From Cyanoderma ruficeps (Eukaryota; Chordata; Aves; Passeriformes; Timaliidae): 64,000 bases of DNA. This document shows positions 21,923 to 33,700 of this stretch, piece by piece; position 1 is the stretch's first letter; every line of letters starts with the position of its first letter. Made by a program: the position numbers and the translations under genes. The stretch spans positions 174,263 through 238,262 of the forward strand of contig VZDJ01000868.1 of assembly GCA_008694505.1 (NCBI GenBank). Reading direction: 5' to 3'. The notes under the pieces are model-generated. The model saw only the letters and a list, made by a program, of their open reading frames with translations. It was not told where the DNA came from and did not search any database.

Positions 21923-24685
21923 ATTTGATAATGCAGCCACCACAGAGGAGGCTAATTCAGGAGGAGGCTTTGTTTTGATATTAGTCGTAGAGCTCTTGAT
22001 ATTCCTGAATTTTTTAAAAATAAAATGCTTTCTCTTATTTATAGCCTTCTCTTTGTTTTGGTTATATACCCTTTCTTGTTAAATGTAGTTGAAATAAATA
22101 ATGTGATACAGAAGGTAACTGGGAGTCTGTCAGGCTTTTATCCTCTATTATCTGTGTGATGTGGAGTTTTGCATGTGAAAAGATGATTAGTGACCAAGTG
22201 GCATGGATTTTAAGGCTTTATCCAATAAATTCACTCAGCTTTGCACAGATTCATATGAGATTCTCTAATTTTTGGGGGGAGAAAAGAAAGAACTCAACAC
22301 ATTAAAAATTTATGTCCAGTACTTCATCTGCTTAAAAAAATGATACGGAGGGAAAATAGAAGAGTTGGATCCAGTTCTGACTAAGGAAATTTTCTTTGGG
22401 AGCCTTATCTACCAACTGTGCTTATCTGTTCTCAGGAATTACAATGTGGTTAGTTTACAGTCTATTATGCACAGTTGCATGCAATGTGCTAATGATATTG
22501 GTAATTTAGTAACTACGTTCTGCACTAATTAGCAAAACTGAATATCATATTGCTCATCCTGGATCACTTTCAATGCTGCTGCATATTTTTTCAGTGTTTT
22601 ATCTCTTCTTATTAAAGCGTGTATGTACAAGCCAGCATACCTTGTGAACTTCGGAAAGAAACTCAAAGCCCCTAGTGTTTTATTGTGTCTAACATATTAA
22701 GCAAGAAAATAATCTGGTGGTTTGATAAAGAAATGATTGTGGCAGGACATCTCCTGTGGGTTAGGGAATAGAACTGGCTAGAATCCTTTTCCATCACCTG
22801 TATTAAATGTAGGGTAAAGGACAATGGTCTGTATTGGGAATGTAACAGAGAGGTTATGGCACAGGGAATCTAATTATACCCCCATATTTAAATGCTTTGG
22901 TTAGAGGCAGGGAAAATTGAAGGTTACACACTGTAAAATCCCAGTTTTATTCATGTCATGTCAGTGTTATAATTTGCAACCAATTTTTAAAAACTAAGCA
23001 TACTTGTCTTCTGTGAAGTGATTGAACAGGAAAGGTTTAGTACTACAGTAAGAAAAAGCAGCTATTTGAAAATGGTCTTACCTAAATATTAGATATACAA
23101 ATGTGTGTCAAATATGTATTGTGCTGAGTTCTCTCAAGACCACTGTGAAATGCAGATGTGTTAGCTCTTAAACATCTTTTGGGAAATGGATGAATACTTC
23201 ACTTAAAGACCTAAGAAAAGACCTCCTGCTTGTTCCCACAGCTTCAATATTAATCTAGACTCCCCAGACTTTTATAAAGTACATAAGACAATTCAATGTA
23301 AGGATTGAACAGCCCTCTGGGAGGAATCCTAGAAGCTGAGAAGACTTGAATTGATGTTTGAGATTAACAAACCCAACTGGATCACACAGAGACCTTGAAA
23401 TACTTAAAATATCTGATGCCAGATCTTCATGTGATACATTCTGTACTCCAGTATACTAGCAGAGCCTTTGTTACCTCAGTGTGTAGTGATATACATAGGA
23501 AACCCACATCAGCTTCACTGGTTCTGAGCTAGTTACTAGCACTCAGGTAGAGATTTGGAGGTGATATTAACTAATACTGTAACAGTTTTGGCTTCAGAGT
23601 TCAGGAGCACTTAAAAATTTAAATGTAGCACTCAAATTTAGTAGAGAGAAATAGAGAAAAAAAAAATCTGTGGAACAGCTAAGAGGCCCATCAAGAAAAG
23701 GAAATAATGAGCAGAGTAGGGCCACAGAGTAGTCTGTGTCTCTGAGCCCTAAGCAAGGCCATTCACTGGAAGCTTCATTGAGGGAAGGCTGGCACAGTTC
23801 CTAGTGAAATCTGTGGCAGTTTTTCAGACAGTTAAATAATTCCACACCCCCTCCCCCCCCAGTACTGGTATAACTCAGTCATGTTTCACACTTGCTGAAG
23901 AGAAAAGCAAGCAGCTTTGTTGGAAACTGATGCTGTTTTCACAGCAATCTTCTCATTGACCTTTCATGGTACAAAAAGATAGGAGTGGGACCATACTCAA
24001 CCTCTGCCCTGAAAATAATAGGATTTAGCTGTTGCCTGAGGCATGAGGGTTCTGGGTTAATTCACCAGCTGAAATGCTTGGCATCCTCATCTGAGAAGCT
24101 CTCAGCCCACCCTCCAGTGCCCAGACCAGAGGGCTGGTCTGAAAGGAAGAGATACAGTTTACCCTTTGTCCTGCTCTCCATGACTCAGGCACGATCAAAG
24201 CAGCCTCCATACGTATCTTCTTGGTCCTAAGTGTCTTTTTCATGACTGGAACAGTGCTGAGAGCATCTATATTCTGTTGAAACCTTTGGCATCATCTCTT
24301 TGTCCTCCTGCACTGGCTGCTACTCAGTAGTTCTGTAGAGCACTTCAAAATTTGCAATAGATATTTTTCCCTCTTTTACTTGACAAATACTTCCCCCCTA
24401 CTGCAGAATAGGGCTGACTTGTATTTGCTAATGGGGCTCTTCAAAGAGGATAAGCATCATATTTTTACCCATTTTCAAAATGAGTGTGAATAGACACAGA
24501 TTACACAGATTCTGGTGGATTCTAAATATCCAAAAGTGATTTTTTTCCATAAGATAGTTGTGATAGTTGTTCCTGAATTTTGGGCACTTTTTTTTTTTTA
24601 AATCATCTTCTTCTTCATACAAATACATCTGTTCCTGTAAAAGTGTCATCAGATCCAGGGTGGGGTAAAGCAAGAGGAAGAGCTC
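21923..24685. other. Non-coding unique stretch
   Basis: No gene found. 22435-22640 is AT-rich, low in simple repeats and dense in homeodomain-type sites, a candidate conserved non-coding element (composition only). A C-rich run with three possible tracts lies near 23847-23860. Open frames are short and unremarkable. Confidence 0.5.
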
Positions 24686-24815
24686 CACCCAGGCTTAGTG
24701 GTTAGGACACTCATCTGAGATGTGGGAGATCCAGATTTGAGTCAGTGTTTTCCTGGTTCAAAGTAGGGACTTGAACCTGCTGACTATTGAGCTGAGGATT
24801 CAGGGCTCAGTCTGC
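24686..24815. repeat. Ancient inverted tRNA-like (MIR/SINE-type) repeat remnant
   Basis: The left half contains a segment resembling a tRNA A-box (TAGTGGTTAGGAC) and, about 30 bases on, a B-box-like CCAGATTTGAGTC at 24731-24743. The right half contains the approximate inverse, GACTTGAACCTG at 24768-24779, so the two B-box-like arms face each other across a loop of about 24 bases. Degenerate tRNA-headed repeats with 'CTAGTGGTTAG' and 'CAGGTTCAA' blocks are common fossils in reptile and bird genomes. The copy is too diverged to name or to be a working tRNA gene: there is no acceptor stem. Confidence 0.5.
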
Positions 24816-27800
24816 CAGCATATTTGAGAGGTTTTAATTTTGTTTTGTATTGTGTTGCAGACAAATTTCAAACACTGAAATTATTTTGCTTGAAATGGAA
24901 TATCTTTTTTCAGGCCAGCCCTAATTCCTTACATGGCAAACTCAACCAGGGCTCTGAGAAACAGACTTTTCCATGGCTTTGGGCATGAACATTCAGAGGC
25001 AGAGCCCTACCTGAGTGTCCTTCGGGCCCTGTGGATGGGTGTGCAGCAGTTAGCTGTATGTCTGCTGCACATGGACATCAAACAAATGCCAAACCTTCAT
25101 GGGCCAGAAGTTGCCACCAGAGCACTTCACATGTGGATAAATATAGAAGAACTAGGGCAGTTTTTCTACACTGCAAATAATCTTAAGATACTATTTCTTG
25201 TGTCTTCCTGCTTGTCATCTTTCACTGCACTGGTTTCATTCATAGGGATTTAGACTATCTGCAGCATGTTGGGACACACTTAAAGGGCCATTTAAGTACC
25301 TTTGCCAGAATCTTTCAGTCCAGCCAACAAATGAAGGAGCTGATTGAGAGATTAGCTGAACATGGAAAGTAAAATTGAGCTCATTGAACAAATATTACCA
25401 CTTCTGTGAAAATCTGATTAAGTGTTTAATGTCTGACAATATGGTTTGTTCTTTAAAAAAAATAATTGTGGTTCATTTTGATGTATCCCCACATTTTGGT
25501 ATATTCAGCTGACCTATCATCACTTCAGACAAGCTTCCTCAGAACAAGTGACTAGTGATTTTTTTCTCAATGAAAGGAAATTCTACTTCGCCTTTACTGA
25601 AAAACAAACTTGCATGAGTGAGTAATTACACCTGGAGTATTTTCTAAGGAAAAACTTTCTGGTTTGGAACCCACAGTTTAATGGATATATTCTCGTTACT
25701 TGGCAAATATGTAGTAAGAGAAACTGTTTTGGTTTCTGAAAAACTATAAGGGATTCCAGGTAAAGAGAAATTATAATGTGATGAGAGACATTGAGAAAGA
25801 ACATATAACTTTATGTTTATAAAGCTGAACTATAGAAACAGAGTGACTACTTACGTAATAGATCAGACTCAGCTGGGGAATGGTAATTCGTGCCTACTTA
25901 TCTTGAAGATCTATCACTTTTAATGAAGGATAATAGCACTCACAACAGCCACATACATGCCTGGAAAAAACCCATGTGTGTAGGTGCAAAAATTTGCCTT
26001 GCCTCGGGCACATACACTTGAAAAATTGAATGCTGTGGTTATAGGTTGGTTTTGGCAGAATCATGAAGAAAAAACCCACACCACACAATACTCTTCAATT
26101 GTAATGCTGTATCTCTTTAACCCTTTGATTTGTTTTTTCCTAAATTTTTATTGTGCACACCACAATAATTTTGGAGTTTTATGTTGGAATTACCACAAAT
26201 TTGAACAGCTAAAACCATCCCCTGGTACTAGTTTGGTTTTGAGCTGCTAAAATTGAGTCTATGCTCGCACCAGAAACTGTTCATCTTTTACACTACTGGA
26301 GGTAGCACCTGAAACTGCTGTGCTGGGGGCTGGGCAGAGGCTGTGCAAAATATTTGTAGGATGTGATGTGGCTGGAGAGCTGCACTGTCCTCCCTTGCTG
26401 AGAACACTGGCACTCATGGTGGCTGGAGCTAACAGCCTGGAGAAAAGAAAAGGAGTGACAGACACGTATCAGCAGCAACCAACCTAAGGAATGTCTGGTG
26501 AGACACCTCACATTGCTCTTCCACACCACCTCCTTAGCACTGTATGATCATTGCACCTCTGGGCAGGCACATGTGTGGCTGTCCAGCCCCTCCACCAGGA
26601 GCAGAGTGCATAGGAGTGAACCCTCTGATGAGCTGCTAAGATATTAATAGAGAGACAAGACTTATGGTGAGCATGAGGTTATGACTTTCCTGCAAATGTC
26701 CAGCAGACTGAATGCTGAAACCTCCACCAGCAAGGTTTTACGAGGAGATACAGCTAGGTAATTTTCTTCATCACAAGTTTTTGTGGAAAGGAGACAAGGA
26801 AAGCTGACTGCTCTATACATTTAAAGTCTCTAGCCCTGGTCTTGCAAAGAGACTGTTTCTTTTACTGGATTCAATGGCAGTCAAGTCATTGCAGATCTCC
26901 TTGTAGGACTAGGGTCCTCGTTGATCCTGATGAGCAGCTACCCAAAATAACTGTTGTTACTGACTGGGTTTTTAGCAAGATGGTGTTCTAGCATAGTATC
27001 ACTAGGGATCCCACTCTTAGTTGCTGCCTGTTTTGCTGTTGATTTTAACTGAAATATCTCTCAGCTCAGTTTTCTATATTGACTGTCTGTTACTGATTAA
27101 TTCAGACCAGAGAGGCCTCTGTTGTGGTGTACAAGGTGGTGTGAGTGTCCATCCTGCAGTAGACTCTCACTCACTGCAGTGACCTTGATCCAGTCGCCCA
27201 TGTGCAGGATGCAGCATGTGGCTCTGCAAATCAGTGACTGGCTGCACCTGACCTCCAGGGTGGGAGCAGTAACCGTGGCCACTGCACTGTGCTGTGGCTG
27301 CTGATGGCACACCGAGGGTGGGCACTTGTTAGAGTCTATCTTGTCCTACTTCAGCCTCCACAGTGACATCACGCCACACAAGTCCTGCTGCTGTGGGCCA
27401 AAAGGAGTTTAAGTGCTGCTTAAGGTTTGTTTGCCTTGTATGTGTCAGCGTCTTTCACAGAGATTTCCTCTGGCTCTAGCTACATTGACTCACTAATATC
27501 CAGAAAAACCTTTTCTTCTTTCACAAAAGCTTTTTCTTTTTTCACAGCTATCTTCTGTACCCATCTGAAAAGCAAGTGTTTTTGTGCCTCCTCAAACCAA
27601 AAGGCTTCTAAAATGTCAGATCAAGACTGAGTGTTTTAGCAGCAGGAATTGAGGAAGAGGCTCTTGTGAGCACATCTGTGGCAAGAGGACAACGTCCCCA
27701 GCTGGGCTATTTCACATCTGATATCCTGCAGCGAGGGTTTCCTGTGACCAAATTTTCATTCATGCAGAGAGGAGAGACCTAGGGATTTGATGGGAGATGT

Positions 27801-30573
27801 AACCTACCCAGGACATTTGCCTCTATTTGAGACATGTTTAAGCAGTTTCCAGATTTCCAGATTAACTCTCTTATTTTCAGTTGAACATATCTTGCTTTTC
27901 AACCTTTTTGGTTGTGTCCCAGTCATTGTATTTTTATGTGGAAAGATCAAATAGAGAGATCATACTTGTTCTCGATACACCCTTTTCAGGACAAAAACCC
28001 CAGCCATTTTATGAGGATGGCTTCTTATTTCTTTCATTAGAGGCATCTCTGAAAACATCTGTATTTTTCCATTTAGTAGGAACTGCTCATCTGACAATCA
28101 GTCCAAAATATTGTCTCTGACAGTGAAAGGTAAAGGATTGCTGTATTCTTGCCCTTTTATTTAAAAAAATCTCTATTTAAGACAGCTAATAATTTTTGCA
28201 CAGCTATGTGTGAAGAAAACACATTTGTTAGTATGTGGTTTTAGAGGGAAGAATTTCTTCCAGAAGCCAGATGAGTAGAAACCTTTTCTACTCAAGAGCC
28301 TCTGTAAGTACATTGTATTTAAGGTGTCGGTTTTGTAAGATGGTTAATTATTTTTATTTAAAAATACACATAGACAGTTTAGCTGAGTTATTTAAAATTC
28401 ATTTGGTTTCATTACAGTAGATATTTAGTTGCTTGTCATTTACAGTGTACTTCTCAAAATAGTTTTCTTCTTTCTGTCATTGCTAGCTGCCTTTGTTTCT
28501 GTCAAAATATGAAACATTTTTAAATTACATTAAAATTATTTAAAATTAGACTATATGAGTATAATTTGGAAAATATGTTAGATTTACTCGTGCTAAAGAG
28601 TCAGGCCTACTTTCTAGATACATATGATATATTTTAATATTTTATCTGAGTGTTAATAACTCAATGAAGTAAATAAAAGACTGAAACAAAAAAAAAAGCT
28701 CTAATGAAGTAGGAAAAAAGAACAGTGTAAGTATAGGAACAATTAGGAGCTGATTCTGCGTTATTTTTTCCCCTAAATTGCCTTTTATTTTGCAAAGATT
28801 TTTCTAAATAAAGCTTTACCTAAGTAACATTTCCCTTTCAAGTTGAAGAAACATAAATTTATTCTATAAGACTTCAATTTGAAGTGGAGATTTCCATTCC
28901 TTAACACACACCAAGGAGCTATGTTCCTGCATTCAGCACTGTTTACAAAAATGGACTAATAAGAGAAAATAGCTTTATCATTGTGGTTTTCCTTGTGGTC
29001 AGCATCAGCACAGGAGAAGGAAGGGTATGGAGGAAGGGTAGTCACATTTTAACAAAAAGACAACAGAGCAAATCTTGCTGTTAGGTGGGTGTAAAGCCAT
29101 AGCTAACTGCCAGCTTTAAATGAGTGGATGCAGAATCGCTCAGCTGCATCCAGAAAAGAGTATCTGTTGCCATATCAATAGAATTATTCTAGGGAAGGAG
29201 GGAGAAAGTCCAATGTACTGTCTCTGTTTGCATGTTTAATTTGCTCTTGCAAGGTATGTCTTGCAGGAGACAATCTTGGGGGTAAATTTTCCCAAGCGAG
29301 TCTCTTTAAGCCCACTGAAATAAGATGTACACCCTGTACTTGATCCAAGGTTTCTGTTCCAACTTCCAAGCCCTGAGCAGCCTTCTCATTATTTTGCACC
29401 GTGGATTTATGCACCAGTTTGCCATGAGCTAAGTACCAGATGTGCATTCCTCTGGGGACCTAAATCACAACATATATATATATGGATAGCAATGACCTAG
29501 AATCATACAACTGTTTCTCTGGTCTGTCCTCACAGAACCTGTGGATAAAAAAATGAGGAACTAAATATAAGAGTTGGGAACAAGACAATTCTGTGGCTCT
29601 TGACGTGTGAACTGTATAGGGTCCCACCTATTTCTAGCAAAGGGCACAATAGAAACTGTCTGAAATACAGTCCTCCACAGAGCTGAAGTCATTCCTGCCA
29701 GCCAAAAAGTCTGGTGGTTCCAGTGGTGCTTGCATGACAGGTACTGGGGGAACTGAGGCCCTTTGCAGGCTCCTCTTTGGATGAGTTTGTGCATGAATGA
29801 TGGGCTTGTACTATCAGTATAGGGGTATTGATACATGTGAAATGCCTGCCATTGCAAAACATTAAATTGCATTAAACTACATTATACTAGATCTTTTGGA
29901 TGAATAATTTGCAATATTCTTTTACCCAAAGGGCCCTGTCTTGAGGTCTTTTACCTAGCTTAGATTCCCAGTGACACTGAAATAAGAGTTGAGGCAACTG
30001 TGTTTGGAAACCTTACAAAGAAAACATATGTATCTACTTTACTCAACACGGCTGTCTGAAGAAATGCTAAAAGGTGTCCAAGATGCAAATGTTTGTTTAT
30101 GAAACATTTGAGAGAATTTCGTAATGGCATAAAAGAGCAACCTAATTTTCCATTTGAACCCTTGTACATCAGATAGGTGCTGTGTGGATATCCACTCAGC
30201 AATTGTCCTGTCATTCCCACTGACTGGTGTGTCATGAGGTTAGCGTGACAGCAGAGTTTCTTAGCCTGCAGCGTCATGACTGCCTTGTGCTAATCCAGGT
30301 GTGTGTTCCTCCTGAGAAAGGTGAGGAACTGGCTGTACTGCCCCAGCTGTGTTCAGCACCTGTGCTGATGGAGCAGTGTGGAGACCACAGGGCGGCTGAT
30401 AGATTGGGTTGATTTTTATGTGAATGGGTTCCCAGATCTACCTCCCTGTGCAGTCACACAGGGATTAGGACTTGCACAAGGTAAGAAATAACATGATCAG
30501 ACCTACTGCTTGCAGCGGCAACCCTCACTTAGTGCACCTTGAAGATCCAATATGTTGGTTTGGGTTTTTTTCT
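24816..30573. other. Non-coding unique stretch
   Basis: No gene recognised. A 106-codon plus-strand frame at 24933-25253 follows a possible splice acceptor and is discussed as a finding, but resembles no family I know. The rest holds short chance frames, a short (AT)n run at 29472-29483, and very AT-rich sequence at 28.3-28.9 kb. No transposable element is obvious. Confidence 0.45.
29472..29483. repeat. Short (AT)n run
   Basis: Six AT units in unique sequence. It is minor. Confidence 0.75.
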
Positions 30574-30574
30574 C

Positions 30575-30710
30575 TGAATCACAGAACTTTCTGAGTTGAA
30601 AGGGACCCACAAGGATCAAGTCCAACTCTTAAGCAAATGAACCCTACATACCAAACCCACAAACCCTGGCAATATTAACGCCATGTCCTAACCAACAGAA
30701 CTAATCTCAG
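30575..30710 (-). mobile_element. TguSINE1-like SINE (tRNA-Ile head, CR1 tail)
   Basis: Read on the minus strand, the element starts with a diverged tRNA-Ile-like segment: 'TAGTTCTGTTGGTTAGGAC' corresponds to the D-arm/A-box, 'GGCGTTAATATTGCCAGGG' covers the anticodon arm, and a following TGGGTTTG corresponds to the B-box. It then passes into a CR1-like tail ('TTGGACTTGATCCTTGTGGG' ... 'TTCTGTGATTC'). A tRNA-Ile head joined to a CR1 tail is the structure of the passerine SINE TguSINE1, mobilised in trans by CR1 reverse transcriptase. The full head-to-tail order is preserved in about 136 bp, but base changes make it an inactive old copy. The tRNA part is not a functional tRNA gene. Confidence 0.8.
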
Positions 30711-33700
30711 GGTCAATGTTGGCTCAGTGTTAGTGCAGGTAACCCTTCAGTATAATGCGTGAAACTAGATCCTTGCACTGTGAATGCATGCAGGCTTCCC
30801 AAGGTACCAAGAGGTGGATTTCACACTAAGGATAAGATCTTCACCAGCGTGTCTTACTACAAAGTGTCCAAAGATGGCTTTCTCGCTCCACCCTCTTCCC
30901 CCTGTTGCTAAAGCCCAGGATAATAACCAAGGGCTGGGAAGCAGTTGTCTGCAAACTTCATTTAAATTCTCCTAATTCTTTGGCATCTTGTAGGAGAACT
31001 TCTTCTTAGTTTCTGTCAGTTATTTTGTAGAATGTGAATCACATTGCAAAACTATGATACAGCACTTCAGCACGTATTGCAGAGTTTCCGGGATCACGTG
31101 TAGCTGCAAACTTTCACTTCATGCCAATGTCCTGCACGCTGATGTTTGAACTTTCTAAACTCAATGTTCTGAAAGCATGGAGGTATTTTGAAATAAATCC
31201 TAAGTGGATAAAAATAATCATCTAGTATTTTACTCCCAGTTCAGCTTTTGATAAGAAAAAATAGAGAGTCTGGCAGTATAACTGAAAGTCCAGTTGGTCT
31301 CAGTGGTACTATTCATGGAATAGCTTCTCTTCTGTGTTAATGAATCAGAATCTGCAGCTGATTAAATAATCTCTAAATTCAACATCATTGAACAGGGAAT
31401 ATGCAGAAAGGAGCTATAATTACCACAGAGTTACAGATCAGGGTAAGTGGACATTTTTTGGTAGTGCACTTCATAATTATTGAACCTTAACTAAAGTCCT
31501 AAAGTTGTGGGTGCAGCTGAGATGGGAGTTGATGTATTCTGTAGGTCACCTCACCTTTTTTCTCATTTTTAGCTTTATTCTGAGAAATAGTCTCTTTCCC
31601 TGTACCATCCCTTTTTTCTGGCTCAGTCACTCTTTAATGATTCAATGCTGAGTTGAACAGTGGTTCCCAAAAAAGCTGAGAAAGCCCTTCCTCCAGTATC
31701 AGTGGTGTGGTAGTTATGTCCCTCAATTACAGGAGGGAATTAAACTTGTTTCTCTTCCACATTGTCCTTCTGGGTGAATTTTTTGCATCTGAGCTTTTAT
31801 TGAAGGGCAGGCTGAAGCCAATGGAAGATGACCATGTTCTGTGAGGAGACTGCTCTGCAGGGAGCACTGAGGTTCCTTATTTGGTTGAATAGTGTAAGGA
31901 AGATGGAGGCAATTCCTTCGAGTCTGCTGCATGGATCTAGGGCTTACCTGTGCTCACATCAGGCACACTAGCATGGGGAATTCTGACAAAAAGCAGCTGA
32001 GACTTTGATGATTAGGGTCTTTTTTGACTCCAGGCAGTGCATTCTGTAAAACATAGAGTAAGTTTTGTTACTCTCTCTTTAAATCAGAGATAATTTCCTG
32101 ATCATATTAAAATTAACACGATAAAAACATTAAATTCCGTACTAATGTGACTCCTAATTGAATAGATTCCCCAGCAACTTACTGTGCTATTATATATCTC
32201 AGATAGTGGCAAAAACTGTGTGGACATCTGAGAAATTGGTACAAATAATGAAATTTGAGTTCTAGACCTCATGGGAGGCAGAAGGCTAAGCTCTCTTCTT
32301 TTTGACCTGATTGATGTTTGCTAATGACAGTTTAGATGTTTAGTGGTGTTTCAGCACAATTTGAAAATTCATTTTTATTTAGAACTCTTATATGAGCTGT
32401 CAGAGATTCTCTTCTCAGGACATTGTGCTGTGTCACTCACTTGAGCAAGAGTTTAAACACTTTTAAAGGAGCAGATCCTGAACTGGCACATTACGTGCAG
32501 GTGGATGTTGGATCCTGGTGTTCCTTTAAGCTTACTACTGCTGATCTTTGGTGGAATCCAGTAAACTGGGAACTGGGGTGGGAACCCTCCAGGAATGGGT
32601 TTCCTTGGGAGCAGTTTGGTACTTTTGGATTCCAGTGTAGCCTGAAAACATTAGAAGCTGAGATGATCCTCTTGTTCTGGGACAACTCAAGGGTTTGGAG
32701 TTTTTTTGATAAACTGGTAGTAGGAGGTGAAGGTGAAAAAAGAATTACAGGAAACATAGTGAGAAATTACTTCTGTAAAGGTGGCTGAGTCCTATTTTTC
32801 TCCATCACTTTGCTGCCCTTGCTATTTGTATAATTCATTGCAAAATCTTTCTGACAAGTCTTTTGTTTGGTGGCGAGGACAGAATTATGAAAGTGCTTTG
32901 TTGAGCTCCTAATTCCCCTAGCTGTCCTGGTGTTGACACCTAATGTACCAGAGCAGCATGACAGTTAAGATCAGCATTCATCAGCAGATAATATCAGTAA
33001 AGGTTTTATTTCCTATGATAATCAAATGTGGTATCACTGATATTTGATGACAATTTCTGTCTTTTTAATAATTTTCCCTCTGTGGAAAGCCTTAAATACT
33101 CAGCTATAGTTGCATTCCTGGAATCATTTATTCTCTGCACAGAGATGCAATAAGATGTTTGCTCCAGTTAAGCCAAGACTGAATTGTGCCTCAAGGACTT
33201 AGCTAGCCAGCTGCTGAATCTTTATCAAACTGACACAGACAACCCTCATCCCTGATAGGGAGATCGAATACCCCTCACAGGAACAGGATCTTCTTTCAGC
33301 CTTTTAAGCATCACAGTGTAAACTGGAGCCCACATTGTCTTGCTGGCTGGGCACCGAGGGAGAGATGCCTGCAGCCCATTACCTCTGCCCTCACCAGCTG
33401 TGCAAGAGAGAATATGCTGCAGGTTCCAGGGAGTGTGGGGATCTATTTGGACAGCTGCAGAACATGAACAAGGGGAAGAACAAGGGCTGTCTCTGGACAA
33501 ACATATCCTGATTTATAATAGAGCTATATTTATGTTAGTCGTAACCACATTATTCAATATAATTGGGGTCAAGAATTGAATGAGTCTGAAAGAATGCAAA
33601 AAATAGTTTCAAAATTCCTATTATAAATAAAGACCTGGTTTAGAGGTTTTGTGAGAACTCCAGAAGCTGAAAGGGTAGTAAACCCCAAGTGTTTTCCAAA

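Noticed and set aside
30660..30710. tRNA-Ile gene
   Set aside because: Only the D-arm, anticodon-arm and T-arm remnants of a SINE head are present; there is no acceptor stem, and a CR1 tail follows.
32423..32788. 121-codon plus-strand frame
   Set aside because: Not recognised, an antisense frame of 88 codons is also open, and no splice or promoter context is evident.
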